Assembly: GCA_024400115.1 (NCBI GenBank) | Contig: JAKSNF010000003.1 | Span: 84,635-148,634 of the forward strand | DNA from: Paludibacteraceae bacterium | GTDB lineage: Bacteria; Bacteroidota; Bacteroidia; Bacteroidales; Paludibacteraceae | Reading direction: 5' to 3' | DNA: 64,000 bases | Shown here: positions 1 to 7,698 of the stretch, piece after piece | How the letters are laid out: each line of letters starts with the position of its first letter | Numbering within the stretch: position 1 is the stretch's first letter | Notes under the pieces: generated by a model | The model's database searches: none | Seen by the model: the letters and a program-made list of their open reading frames with translations, nothing else | What the model was told of the DNA's origin: nothing | Position numbers and translations under genes: made by a program

Positions 1-1218
1 CGTCCGCCGAAAGACTTGGCTAAACAGGTCAGTTCGCGTCCTTACGATGTTTTAGAATCAGAAGAGGCACGCGTAGAAGCAGAGGGTAACCCCATGTCAC
101 TTTATCATATCATCAAACCCGAAATCAATTTTGAACCCGGTACTTCGGAGTTTGACCCTAAAGTCTATCCTGCTGCCTTAGAGCAGTTTAAACTCTTCCG
201 TCAGAACGGCTGGTTGCAGCAAGACGGCAAGGAGAACTATTATATCTATGCCCAAACGATGGAAGGTCGTACGCAGTACGGTCTGGTCGTTGCCGCTTGG
301 GTAGAAGACTACATGGAGCAACGCATCAAAAAGCATGAACTCACCCGTAAAGACAAAGAGGAAGACAGGATGAAGCACGTTCGCGTGAATAATGCCAATA
401 TCGAACCCGTCTTCTTTGCCTACCCCCATCGCGATGACTTGGACGCTATCATTGCCTCCGTTACTGCCAAAACACCGGAATACGATTTCGTTTCCGATTT
501 AGACGGCTTCGGACACTCGTTCTGGGTTATTGACGACGAGAACACCATTGCTCGTATCACGGAAATCTTTAGTCAGATTCCCGCTATGTATATCGCTGAC
601 GGTCACCACCGTTCGGCTGCTGCTGCCCTCGTAGGCAACGAGAAGAAACTGCAAAACCCCAACCACCGCGGAGACGAGGAGTATAACTTCTTCTTAGCCG
701 TTTGCTTCCCCGATAACCAACTGCGCGTGATGGACTATAACCGCGTTATCAAAGACCTCAACGGACTCAGCGAAGAGCAGTTCTTAGCAGCCCTTAGTGA
801 GGATTTTGATGTCGAGTGCAAGGGTGCTGACACCTATCAGCCACAAGCCTTGCATAATTTCAGCCTCTATTTAGACGGACAATGGTATAGCCTAACCGCT
901 AAAGAAGGACGCTACGATAATAGCGACCCGATTGGCGTGCTTGATGTATCCGTTTCGAGCCGTCTTATCTTGGATAAGATATTAGGCATCAAAGACTTAC
1001 GTAGCGACAAACGTATCGACTTCGTAGGCGGTATTCGTGGTCTTGGCGAACTCAAACGTCGCGTTGATAGTGGCGAGATGAAAGTGGCATTAGCCCTCTA
1101 CCCTGTCACCATGAAGCAGATTATTGACATTGCCGATTCGGGCAATATCATGCCGCCTAAAGCCACTTGGTTTGAACCTAAACTGCGTTCCGGCCTCATC
1201 ATTCATGAATTGGTATAA
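1..1218 (+). CDS. DUF1015 family protein (5' end cut off)
   Basis: The frame is open to the left edge of the window; the visible protein begins with RPPKDLAKQVSSRPYDVL, which is close to the N-terminus in DUF1015 (COG4198) proteins, so only about ten residues are missing. The family is conserved in Bacteroidota and often lies beside serine biosynthesis genes, but upstream DNA is not visible here. The hallmark GHHRSAAAA segment is present near residue 200. A TTG at position 16 is not a credible start because homology continues upstream of it. The last 14 bp overlap the start of the PorE gene, which suggests translational coupling. The biochemical function is not established. Confidence 0.85.
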   Translation, partial: RPPKDLAKQVSSRPYDVLESEEARVEAEGNPMSLYHIIKPEINFEPGTSEFDPKVYPAALEQFKLFRQNGWLQQDGKENYYIYAQTMEGRTQYGLVVAAWVEDYMEQRIKKHELTRKDKEEDRMKHVRVNNANIEPVFFAYPHRDDLDAIIASVTAKTPEYDFVSDLDGFGHSFWVIDDENTIARITEIFSQIPAMYIADGHHRSAAAALVGNEKKLQNPNHRGDEEYNFFLAVCFPDNQLRVMDYNRVIKDLNGLSEEQFLAALSEDFDVECKGADTYQPQALHNFSLYLDGQWYSLTAKEGRYDNSDPIGVLDVSVSSRLILDKILGIKDLRSDKRIDFVGGIRGLGELKRRVDSGEMKVALALYPVTMKQIIDIADSGNIMPPKATWFEPKLRSGLIIHELV

Positions 1219-3286
1219 GACTTGTATAGGGATATTGTTCTTAGCGGTCGGACTAACCGGCTGCTCGATAACTACACGTGTCAAGAAAGCCGATAAGAAG
1301 TTTGCTATCGGCGAGTATTACGATGCGGCTGACCGATATAAACAGGTCTATAGTCGCATCTCTACCAAAACGCAAAAACCGCTCAAAGCACACGTCGCTT
1401 TTAATCAAGGTGAGTGTTATCGTATTCTCAATAATACGCGTGCAAGCAGTTGTTACCAGAACGCTATTCGTTATAAGTACCAAGATTCCATTGTCTATCT
1501 CCGTTTAGCGCAAGTCTTGCAGTATCAAACTAAGTACAAAGAGGCGGATAAGAACTACCTCATCTACCTTGAGGCACACCCTACTGACTACGTAGCCCAA
1601 GCCGGTCATTACGCTTGTAATCAAGTCAGCGAGTGGAAGAAGGAAACGAGTCGCTACAAGATTTCGCTTGCGAAGGAATTAAACGCAAAGCGTTCCTCTT
1701 CCTTCGCGCCCGCGCTTATAGGAAATAATACTGATGCACTGATGTTTACCAGCAATCGGCAGGAGGCTTCGTCGGACAAGAAAATGAAGTTGCAACGCCC
1801 AAGTCCCGTGACCGGTGCACAGAACTTCCAACTCTACTCCACCCGCAAGAACGCTGCCGGCAAATGGGAAGAGATAGGTCTGGCTGAGGGTTTGTATAGT
1901 AAGAGCGAAAGTGAGAATGAGAGCGGAAGTGAGGGTGATTCGACTTCAACCAAACAAGTCGGCAAACCTGAATTAGGCGTTTGCTGCTTTACCGAGGACG
2001 GGAAGACGATGTATTTCACCTACTCTTGTCCCGTCAATGGGCAAGATCTTGGCGCTAAGATTTACATCTCCTCGCGTGCCAGTGGTGAATGGGGCGAACC
2101 GCAAGAGCTCATTCTATTCAAAGATAGTTCCATTACCGTGGGTCATCCGTCTATCTGCCCGACTGAAGACACTTTGTATTTCGTTTCTGATGCCCCCGGA
2201 GGATACGGTGGCAAGGATATCTACATGGCAATCAAGGAAGGTAACGATTGGAGCGACATCCGCAATCTCGGACCTACTATCAACACGACAGACGATGAAC
2301 TCTACCCTTGTATCCACCCCAACGGAACGCTTTATTTTGCCTCCAAAGGTCACCCCGGATATGGTGGTTTAGACATCTTCAAAGCGGAGCGAGATACCCT
2401 CAATAAACCTACCGAAACCGAACCCATTCGCTGGACGCTCTTCAATATGGGTCAACCCTTCAATTCAAGCGGAGACGACTTCGGTATCACCTTTGAGGGC
2501 GAGAGTCAAAACGGCTTCTTCTCCTCTAATCGTGGACAGAAGAAGGGATATGATCAGATTTATCGTTTTGACCTACCGCAAATGGAGTTCTTTGTTACCG
2601 GAAATGTGGTGGATAACAATGGTGAACCTATCTCTGACGCCGCTTTACGCTTGGTAGGAGATGATGGGACGAATAGCAAACTGCAAGTACGTCGTGATGG
2701 TTCGTATAAACTTAAACTCAACCGCGATGTGAATTATCTCATGCTCGGTTATGCGCGAGGCTACCTCAACCAAAAGGAGCAGTTCTCCACCTTTGATCTC
2801 ACGGATAGCAAGACCTACGAACAAGACTTTGTCTTGAATCCTATTTCGAGACCCATCACGATGGATAATATCTTCTTTGAGTTCGGCAAATGGGATCTCA
2901 CGCCCGCCTCGGAGAGCGGATTGCAACAACTCGTTAAACTGCTGCAAGACAACCCCAATATAACGATTGAACTCAGTGCGCACACGGATATGGTTGGTGA
3001 CTCGCTCAGCAATATCGAACTCAGTCAAAAGCGTGCACAGTCGGTAGTGACCTACCTCACGAAGCAAGGCATTGATAAGGAGCGTTTGACGCCTGTGGGT
3101 TATGGTAAGAACAAACCTTTCGTTGCCGATAAAGCGACCCACACCAAGTATGCTTTCATACCGGTAGAGCAAGAACTCACAGAGGCATTCATTATGGCTT
3201 TGCCTAAAGACAAACAAGAGATTTGCAATTCTCTCAACCGTCGCACCGAATTCAAGGTCCTCAAGACCACGTATAAACTCTACTAA
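1205..3286 (+). CDS. porE: PorE-type OmpA-family lipoprotein of the type IX secretion system
   Basis: The protein has 693 residues. The ATG at 1205 is chosen because it gives a lipoprotein signal peptide (MNWYKTCIGILFLAVGLTGC, lipobox LTGC); an upstream in-frame codon would place this leader internally. The domain order is TPR-like helices (about residues 30-150), a PD40 beta-propeller (about 170-470, with repeated YFVSD, YFASKG and FFSSNRG blades), a carboxypeptidase-regulatory-like fold (VTGNVVDNNGEPISDAALRL) and an OmpA-C peptidoglycan-binding domain (NIFFEFGKWDLTPASESGL ... RAQSVVTYL). This TPR-propeller-CRD-OmpA order is the known architecture of Porphyromonas PorE, which links the T9SS to peptidoglycan. 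PorU and PorV are encoded further along. The stop codon lies at the edge of a CTCTAAA repeat tract. Confidence 0.85.
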   Translation: MNWYKTCIGILFLAVGLTGCSITTRVKKADKKFAIGEYYDAADRYKQVYSRISTKTQKPLKAHVAFNQGECYRILNNTRASSCYQNAIRYKYQDSIVYLRLAQVLQYQTKYKEADKNYLIYLEAHPTDYVAQAGHYACNQVSEWKKETSRYKISLAKELNAKRSSSFAPALIGNNTDALMFTSNRQEASSDKKMKLQRPSPVTGAQNFQLYSTRKNAAGKWEEIGLAEGLYSKSESENESGSEGDSTSTKQVGKPELGVCCFTEDGKTMYFTYSCPVNGQDLGAKIYISSRASGEWGEPQELILFKDSSITVGHPSICPTEDTLYFVSDAPGGYGGKDIYMAIKEGNDWSDIRNLGPTINTTDDELYPCIHPNGTLYFASKGHPGYGGLDIFKAERDTLNKPTETEPIRWTLFNMGQPFNSSGDDFGITFEGESQNGFFSSNRGQKKGYDQIYRFDLPQMEFFVTGNVVDNNGEPISDAALRLVGDDGTNSKLQVRRDGSYKLKLNRDVNYLMLGYARGYLNQKEQFSTFDLTDSKTYEQDFVLNPISRPITMDNIFFEFGKWDLTPASESGLQQLVKLLQDNPNITIELSAHTDMVGDSLSNIELSQKRAQSVVTYLTKQGIDKERLTPVGYGKNKPFVADKATHTKYAFIPVEQELTEAFIMALPKDKQEICNSLNRRTEFKVLKTTYKLY

Positions 3287-3341
3287 CTCTAAACTCTTAA
3301 ACTAGTCGGCTACTCTAAACTCTAAACTCTCCACTCTCAAC
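3287..3341. repeat. CTCTAAA-family repeat tract between porE and thyA
   Basis: The whole porE-thyA spacer consists of ACTCTAAACT-type units and contains the 21-nt core AACTAGTCGGCTACTCTAAAC (3300-3320; first part AACTAGTCGGCT), which recurs with one or two changes after mfd and ispF. The tract begins at the porE stop codon. Confidence 0.8.
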
Positions 3342-3345
3342 TAAC

Positions 3346-4140
3346 ATGAAGCAATATCTCGATTTATGCCGCCGTGTCCTCGAAGAGGGCGTTCGCAAGG
3401 AAGACCGTACCGGAACGGGCACTCTATCCGTCTTCGGTCATCAGATGCGTTTTAATTTGGAAGAAGGTTTCCCCCTTCTCACAACCAAGAAACTGCACCT
3501 CAAGTCCATCATATACGAACTCCTGTGGTTCTTGCAAGGCGATACCAACGTTAAGTACCTCCAAGACCATGGCGTACGTATTTGGAACGAGTGGGCGGAC
3601 GAGAACGGCGATTTAGGTCCTGTTTACGGGCATCAATGGCGCTCGTGGCCCGATTATAAGGGTGGTACCATTGACCAGATAAAGAACGTTTTAGAGCAGA
3701 TAAAGAACACTCCCGACTCGCGTCGATTGATGGTAAGTGCTTGGAACGTAGCAGAGGTGGATCAGATGGCGTTACCGCCGTGTCATTGCCTCTTTCAGTT
3801 CTATGTAGCAGACGGCAGATTATCCTTGCAACTCTACCAACGTTCAGCGGACATTTTCTTAGGCGTGCCCTTTAATATCGCCAGTTATGCCCTACTCCTT
3901 CAGATGATGGCACAGGTGACGGGCTTAAAGGCAGGTGATTTCGTACACACGTTTGGCGATGCACATATCTACCTCAATCACTTGGAGCAAGTGCAATTGC
4001 AACTCACTCGTGACCCGCGTCCGCTACCTACCATGAAGATCAATCCGGAGGTCAAAGACCTCTTTGGATTCCAATATGAAGACTTTGAGTTATTGAATTA
4101 TGATCCTCACCCGCACATCGCAGGTGTAGTGAGCGTCTAA
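3346..4140 (+). CDS. thyA: thymidylate synthase
   Basis: The 264-residue protein is the usual length for ThyA, which methylates dUMP to dTMP using methylenetetrahydrofolate. The catalytic cysteine is residue 146 in the motif [12 protein letters not shown], followed by the dUMP-binding RSAD and FNIASYALL segments and the C-terminal [12 protein letters not shown]. It is followed after 12 bp by folA, which regenerates the tetrahydrofolate that ThyA oxidises, a classic pairing. Confidence 0.98.
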   Translation: MKQYLDLCRRVLEEGVRKEDRTGTGTLSVFGHQMRFNLEEGFPLLTTKKLHLKSIIYELLWFLQGDTNVKYLQDHGVRIWNEWADENGDLGPVYGHQWRSWPDYKGGTIDQIKNVLEQIKNTPDSRRLMVSAWNVAEVDQMALPPCHCLFQFYVADGRLSLQLYQRSADIFLGVPFNIASYALLLQMMAQVTGLKAGDFVHTFGDAHIYLNHLEQVQLQLTRDPRPLPTMKINPEVKDLFGFQYEDFELLNYDPHPHIAGVVSV

Positions 4141-4152
4141 AGCTATAGAGAT

Positions 4153-4731
4153 ATGATCAGTATCATTGTTGCAATATCAGAAGAGAATGCCATTGGCAAG
4201 CAAGGCGGTTTGCTTTGTCATTTGCCCAATGACCTCAAGCATTTCAAGACCGTGACGAGCGGCAGTACCGTCATTATGGGTGAACGCACGTTCCTCAGTC
4301 TGCCTATCAATAAGACGACGGGCACGCACGCCCTACCCAATCGCCGCAATATCGTCATCACAGATAATAAGGAGCACACCTTTGATGGTGCCGAAATGGC
4401 ATACTCCATCGAGGATGCCATTAAACTGGCACAAGAAAACTCTCAACTTTCAACTCTCAACTCTAAACTGCTCTACACTCTAAACTCTAAACTCTCCACT
4501 ACGAAGGCTTCCGAGGCCTTCGTCATCGGCGGTGGCATGGTCTATCGTCAGTTTATGCCGTTAGCGGATAAGTTGTACATCACGCACATCCATCATTCGT
4601 GGAAAGATGCGGATACTTTCTTCCCTGAGATAAAGGAGAGTGAGTGGCAACTTATCAGTACCGAGCGTCAAGAAGCGGACGAAAACAACCCCTATCCGCA
4701 TACTTTTGCCGTCTATACAAGGCGAAAATAA
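4153..4731 (+). CDS. folA: dihydrofolate reductase with a repeat-derived insertion
   Basis: The 192-residue protein reduces dihydrofolate with NADPH and is about 30 residues longer than typical bacterial FolA. It shows ISIIVAISEENAIGKQGGLL, the active-site acidic residue in LPNDLKHFK, and the cofactor motif FVIGGGMVYRQF. The tryptophan usual in LLWHLP is a cysteine here (LLCHLP). The extra length is explained by an in-frame segment, about residues 97-118, made of LSTLNSKL units that are translated from a CTCTAAA-type repeat (4441-4500). The insertion sits in a surface region just before the GGG cofactor loop, so the enzyme may still fold. Confidence 0.95.
   Translation: MISIIVAISEENAIGKQGGLLCHLPNDLKHFKTVTSGSTVIMGERTFLSLPINKTTGTHALPNRRNIVITDNKEHTFDGAEMAYSIEDAIKLAQENSQLSTLNSKLLYTLNSKLSTTKASEAFVIGGGMVYRQFMPLADKLYITHIHHSWKDADTFFPEIKESEWQLISTERQEADENNPYPHTFAVYTRRK
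4441..4500. repeat. CTCTAAA-family repeat inside folA
   Basis: Sixty bases of units such as CTCAACTTTCAACTCTC and CTCTAAACTCTAAACTCTCC lie in frame in folA and encode repeated LNSKLST. The same frame is used in the pheS copy. Confidence 0.85.
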
Positions 4732-4759
4732 GATTTTTAGTAAGATTTTTGCAAAAATA

Positions 4760-4791
4760 TTTGCATATATCAAAAAAAAGCAGTACCTTTG
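4760..4791 (+). promoter_or_regulatory. promoter of tRNA-His
   Basis: TTTG (4760-4763) and TACCTTTG (4784-4791) are separated by exactly 20 bp, matching the Bacteroidota housekeeping promoter. About 75 bp lie between the expected start and the tRNA. Confidence 0.8.
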
Positions 4792-4866
4792 CACCCGCTT
4801 TTGAGATAAGGTGTGAATCAATAAGCACTAATCAATAAGCAATTGGCGCGTTATACCGCGCAATAT

Positions 4867-4943
4867 GGTGGTCTTAGCTCAGTTGGTAGAGCATCGGATT
4901 GTGGTTCCGAGTGTCGTGGGTTCGAGCCCCACATTCCACCCCA
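4867..4943 (+). tRNA. tRNA-His (GTG)
   Basis: The D arm (GCTC...GAGC), the anticodon stem TCGGA/TCCGA with anticodon GTG at 4901-4903, and the T arm GTGGG-TTCGAGC-CCCAC are all clear. The histidine-specific extra G at -1 (4867) faces C73, and CCA is encoded at 4941-4943. The acceptor stem GTGGTCT/ATTCCAC has two non-pairing positions (5-68 and 6-67), which is odd for a functional tRNA. Confidence 0.93.
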
Positions 4944-4945
4944 TT

Positions 4946-4975
4946 AAGCGACCTTCTCGGTCGCTTTTGTTTTTT
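4946..4975 (+). terminator. rho-independent terminator of tRNA-His
   Basis: A perfect 8-bp stem AAGCGACC / GGTCGCTT with loop TTCTC is followed by TTGTTTTTT. Confidence 0.9.
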
Positions 4976-5100
4976 AGGATGGGCTTCGTACCTTTGGTAC
5001 TATCGTCTGAGATTGCATAAGTCCTCCGTGAACAAGTTCCCAAGTCCTTATTCTCTCTCATCCGTCTCTATCTTTAGAGATAGCCCATCCTAATAAACAA
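4967..5100. repeat. 134-bp element bounded by a 19-bp inverted repeat
   Basis: The left arm TTGTTTTTTAGGATGGGCT (4967-4985) matches the reverse complement of 5082-5100 at 18 of 19 positions. Inside lie smaller hairpins GTACC-TTT-GGTAC and CTATCT-TTAG-AGATAG. The left arm shares the T-tract of the tRNA-His terminator. It could be a MITE-like insertion next to the tRNA or part of a structured transcript; no coding capacity is seen. Confidence 0.6.
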
Positions 5101-5103
5101 AGA

Positions 5104-5465
5104 CCAGTCGCCGGTATTGGAATGTGCGGGCTCTTCGTTCAGGTTCTCCTTCGCAATGCTCAGTCGATCTGCTCACTCCGTTCGCCGTGCGAGCCCCACA
5201 TATGTATTCACTTGGTCGATCTGCGCCTTCGGCTTGTGCAAGCCCTTTTGCCTTCTGCCTCGTCGGGGTGTCTTGTCGCCCCTTGCCGGCGGGCGCTCCC
5301 TCCCGCCTATAGGTACGGTCTTTTCTTTCGTCCGCGCCGACTGCACTTCCTCGAAAACCGACGCCCCATGCGTCGCCCCTAACCCCACCGTCCCAGCGGC
5401 GGGGACACTACTGTTTTTACGGAAGTCAGTCTGTGCTCCTATAGCGCCCTACGGTCGCTGACCGT
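5104..5465. other. GC-rich gene-free patch
   Basis: Hand count gives 78 G+C in the 120 bases 5221-5340 (65 percent), well above neighbouring DNA. Frames on both strands stay open together, as expected of GC-rich sequence with few stop codons, and none of the translations shows a recognisable fold or a good start. It contains the partly repeated GTCGATCTGCTCACTCC and GTCGATCTGCGCCTTCGGC. Origin unknown. Confidence 0.5.
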
Positions 5466-5559
5466 ACATATTTCATCATTCCATCATTCAGCGCAGCGAT
5501 TCAATCCATCATTTTTCCGCCTCTCTGCCGTGTGTCATCCGTCTTTCTGTAACGGAACC

Positions 5560-5592
5560 TGATAGGAAGCTGATAGGAATCTCATAGGAAGC
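5560..5592. repeat. three 11-bp tandem repeats
   Basis: TGATAGGAAGC, TGATAGGAATC and TCATAGGAAGC follow one another without gaps. The surrounding region 5466-5660 shows no gene. Confidence 0.75.
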
Positions 5593-5654
5593 TCCATTGC
5601 ACTTGCAAGAGGGAATGCAGAGACATCACCGTAGGATGACCGAACGATTTTAGC

Positions 5655-5693
5655 ACCTAAAAATAAACATCGCACCCCCGAAAGGCTGCGATG
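5655..5693 (-). terminator. terminator of the DUF3791-type gene pair
   Basis: On the minus strand CATCGCA ... TGCGATG forms a 7-bp stem (5668-5693) followed by TTTATTTTTA. It lies 55 bp after the end of the 5748-5963 gene. Confidence 0.65.
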
Positions 5694-5747
5694 ATATTGT
5701 TTTACATCTCGTGAGTGATGACCTCATTAAGTCCAGAGGCGGGGCTA

Positions 5748-5963
5748 TTACTTAACTAATTCTTTTTGTAGAGCATCATATACATAGCCAATACTTTGAT
5801 AATAGTATCCGGTATCTGTATTTTGAAGATTACGGAAAGTAACGGAATTATATACCTTACTCAATGCTTGCTCCATAGAGTAATGCTGTTCTTCAATTAG
5901 AATCTGTGCCAACGCAATGGTCACATCCTCTTTCATACATTGTATTTGTCCTTCTGTTAACAT
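5748..5963 (-). CDS. small hypothetical protein, partner of a DUF3791-like protein
   Basis: This 71-residue acidic protein (MLTEGQIQCMKEDVTIALAQ ... NTDTGYYYQSIGYVYDALQ) has no signal peptide or membrane segment and is probably cytoplasmic. The TGYYYQS...YVYDAL ending resembles small proteins that accompany DUF3791 and DUF3990 genes in Bacteroidota and Firmicutes genomes, a set often treated as a possible toxin-antitoxin-like module. It follows the DUF3791-like gene on the same strand after 60 bp and shares its promoter. This family placement rests on recalled pattern and not on a search. Confidence 0.6.
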   Translation of the reverse strand: MLTEGQIQCMKEDVTIALAQILIEEQHYSMEQALSKVYNSVTFRNLQNTDTGYYYQSIGYVYDALQKELVK

Positions 5964-6023
5964 AAGGTTTGCCTTTTGCCAAATCCGGTTGGCTCACTAA
6001 AACATCTGATCCATGGTATAACT

Positions 6024-6248
6024 TCATACTAATGTTCCTCCATGATTTGAACAAACCATTATTAAATCTTCTACATTTTCCTCAAAGGATAATGTGTGTA
6101 AGATATTATAGTGCTGAAAAAAATACTCCAATCCATGATGGTCCCTAATGTAGTTATATGCCACATCTTGAGACAGATTGAAATGAGTAGCAAACTCTGC
6201 TACGAGTGCTACAAGAAATCCTAATATATTCTTATCTAACCTCGACAT
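6024..6248 (-). CDS. DUF3791-like small protein
   Basis: The 74-residue protein ends EYFFQHYNILHTLSFEENVEDLI, which fits the DUF3791 pattern (Y...YDVLHT....VEDI). Members are small cytoplasmic proteins of unknown function, usually encoded beside DUF3990. Here the gene is first in a two-gene unit with the 5748-5963 gene, and no DUF3990 gene is seen nearby. A good TTTG / TACCTTTG promoter lies about 40 bp upstream of the ATG. Confidence 0.6.
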   Translation of the reverse strand: MSRLDKNILGFLVALVAEFATHFNLSQDVAYNYIRDHHGLEYFFQHYNILHTLSFEENVEDLIMVCSNHGGTLV

Positions 6249-6287
6249 TTATTCTTTATATGTATGTCTTTGCAACACTTTCGGCTG

Positions 6288-6319
6288 CAAAGGTACACTT
6301 TTTTTCCAACATATGCAAA
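6288..6319 (-). promoter_or_regulatory. promoter of the DUF3791-like gene
   Basis: On the minus strand TTTG (6319-6316) and TACCTTTG (6295-6288) are separated by 20 bp. Confidence 0.8.
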
Positions 6320-6461
6320 TATAAAAACCAAAAAATGACTTTTTTTTCAGTTTTTAGTGCAGAAATCAAAAATAGAGTAAAAAGAGGACGACAAAATGTT
6401 TTGGAAAAGTTTTGGAATCTATTTGGAAAAATGGTATATGTACCTTTTTAGCCTTCAATAA

Positions 6462-6538
6462 CGTCGGTCAATCGTCGGTCAATCGACGGTCGAACGGCAA
6501 TCAAGCGGCAGTCAAACGACAATCAAACGACAATCACA
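6462..6538. repeat. seven 11-bp tandem repeats
   Basis: Units are CGTCGGTCAAT twice, CGACGGTCGAA, CGGCAATCAAG, CGGCAGTCAAA, CGACAATCAAA and CGACAATCACA, exactly 11 bp each. They share the pattern CGnC(G/A)(G/A)TC(A/G)A. The stretch 6320-6586 holds no convincing gene. Confidence 0.85.
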
Positions 6539-6586
6539 AGGGCTTTTATAGACCTTTTGCTATCCTGTTGCGGTACTATCCGGCAC

Positions 6587-6617
6587 AAAAAACCGCTCCG
6601 AGTGCTGCTCGAAGCGG
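6587..6617 (-). terminator. terminator of the BspA-like operon
   Basis: Read on the minus strand, CCGCTTCGAG-CAGCA-CTCGGAGCGG forms a 10-bp stem with one mismatch and is followed by TTTTTT. It closes the operon of the BspA-like gene, the secreted protein gene and the small peptide. Confidence 0.85.
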
Positions 6618-6644
6618 TCGTGTCTATTGTCCTATATAAGATGT

Positions 6645-6767
6645 TTAGTCTATATAAATGTGATCTACATCACCTCCTTTTCCTATCGGAGTATAAGATC
6701 CTGCCATCATTTGACCAAAGGTCATTTCTTGCGCCTGCGTTGCAGGGGTTTAATATTGCTTTTTCAT
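6645..6767 (-). pseudogene. broken small YxxP-type peptide gene
   Basis: From the ATG at 6767 the frame reads MKKQY, a TAA stop, then TPATQAQEMTFGQMMAGSYT and a Gly/Asp-rich end (PIGKGGDVDHIYID) before a second stop. Around the stop it fits the pattern of small Bacteroidales peptides that start MKKxYxxP and carry M(L/M)AGS near the middle, so the sixth codon (CAA or AAA expected) appears to be mutated to TAA. A downstream ATG could still yield a 26-residue peptide. It lies between the secreted-protein gene and a strong terminator, so it is transcribed with them. An intact relative occurs at 57338-57466. Confidence 0.6.
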
Positions 6768-6810
6768 ATTAGTCGTTAGTTTTTAGTCATTAGTTTTAGG
6801 CGAGTAAAAC

Positions 6811-6843
6811 CCTACTCCTCTACCCCTCTACTCCTCTACTCCC
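6811..6843. repeat. CTACTCCTC repeat at the end of the 6828-7667 gene
   Basis: CTACTCCTC-type 9-bp units overlap the 3' end of the gene. Read on the minus strand (GGAGTAGAGGAGTAG) they encode its last residues GVEE and its TAG stop. Confidence 0.75.
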
Positions 6844-7667
6844 ATAATCGTATACATTTTGTTATCTCTTACAATGCGGAATTGGCCGTTCTCTATCACT
6901 TTCATTGCTGATTTGTGATTTGTGATTGCTGATTGTCCAAGCCCTGTCGGGGTGCTGTTGGGTTTGGGCATCGTCATACGGGGAGCACCATGAGGAGCAG
7001 GTGCCTGTTTCGGGGCTTTACCTGCAATCACATAAGCGCGGTGGTCAGCCATCGTAACCCAACCCGTCACCTTGCAGAGTTGGTTCTGATAAACAACATA
7101 GTTGCCAACTAACTCGTTGTCTCCATGTTCGTCACAAGTAATCTCCGCAAAGTTACCTTGTATCGGGTGTTCTGCGGTAGCCGTTACAGGACTTGGGGCA
7201 ATCTCGCTACCATATTTCACTTTGAGTTCGGTAGCGGTATAGCGGATGATATAGCCATAACCGGCTTGGGGTTCGGTGATTTGTTCGAGGATGAACTCGG
7301 TTGAGGTCTCGCTCACCACATTCCAGAAGGTAGCACCGTCGATGGCGGTGATATTGCGCTCCATGCAGATCGTGTTCCAGTCGTTGGCTGTCACACCGGT
7401 TCGGAGGGTTACCCACTCGTCAATGGGTGCCACGGGGACACCGAAGGTAGTTGTTACATCGCCGTTAGCGAGGTCGTAAGTTTTACCGTTAATCACAGGA
7501 TTGTGGTCGATAAAGGTTACTTCGGGATTAGAGGCAAGCATATACCAGTCGGTAGTCTCATTTTGCACGAATTTGACGGCAGTGACTTCATCCTCTAATA
7601 ATTGGACTTGTGCCACAGCGCTTAGTGTCATCAGGCACGCTAATGATAAAATCAAAGATTTTTTCAT
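6828..7667 (-). CDS. secreted protein of unknown function
   Basis: The 279-residue protein has a signal peptide (MKKSLILSLACLMTLSAVAQ) and no other membrane segment. I do not recognise its central domain (beta-rich, with VVSETSTEFILEQITEPQAG). Its C-terminus (KVIENGQFRIVRDNKMYTIMG) closely resembles the end of the giant protein at 57485-64000 (KLIINSNFYIIKSGSVYSAQG), suggesting a shared sorting or anchoring signal, possibly for type IX secretion. The gene lies 31 bp downstream of a BspA-like gene and upstream of a small YxxP peptide gene. The final residues and stop codon come from a CTACTCCTC repeat. Confidence 0.75.
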   Translation of the reverse strand: MKKSLILSLACLMTLSAVAQVQLLEDEVTAVKFVQNETTDWYMLASNPEVTFIDHNPVINGKTYDLANGDVTTTFGVPVAPIDEWVTLRTGVTANDWNTICMERNITAIDGATFWNVVSETSTEFILEQITEPQAGYGYIIRYTATELKVKYGSEIAPSPVTATAEHPIQGNFAEITCDEHGDNELVGNYVVYQNQLCKVTGWVTMADHRAYVIAGKAPKQAPAPHGAPRMTMPKPNSTPTGLGQSAITNHKSAMKVIENGQFRIVRDNKMYTIMGVEE

Positions 7668-7692
7668 ATGTTTAATGTATGATGTATGCTTA
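7668..7692. repeat. ATACAT-type repeat directly upstream of the 6828-7667 gene
   Basis: On the minus strand GCATACATCATACATTAAACAT abuts the ATG (two pieces: GCATACATCATACAT and TAAACAT). Nearly the same leader precedes the genes at 8991, 18287 and 35574. Confidence 0.7.
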
Positions 7693-7698
7693 TTGTGC

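Noticed and set aside
5117..5461. Overlapping open frames of 60-114 codons on both strands
   Set aside because: All frames are open because the patch is GC-rich; no good start, no fold and no family pattern.
6462..6538. Possible CRISPR array
   Set aside because: Units are 11 bp with no spacers, and no cas genes are in the window.
6206..6772. Plus-strand open frames of 70-80 codons
   Set aside because: They cross a minus-strand promoter, an 11-bp array and the antisense of the YxxP peptide.
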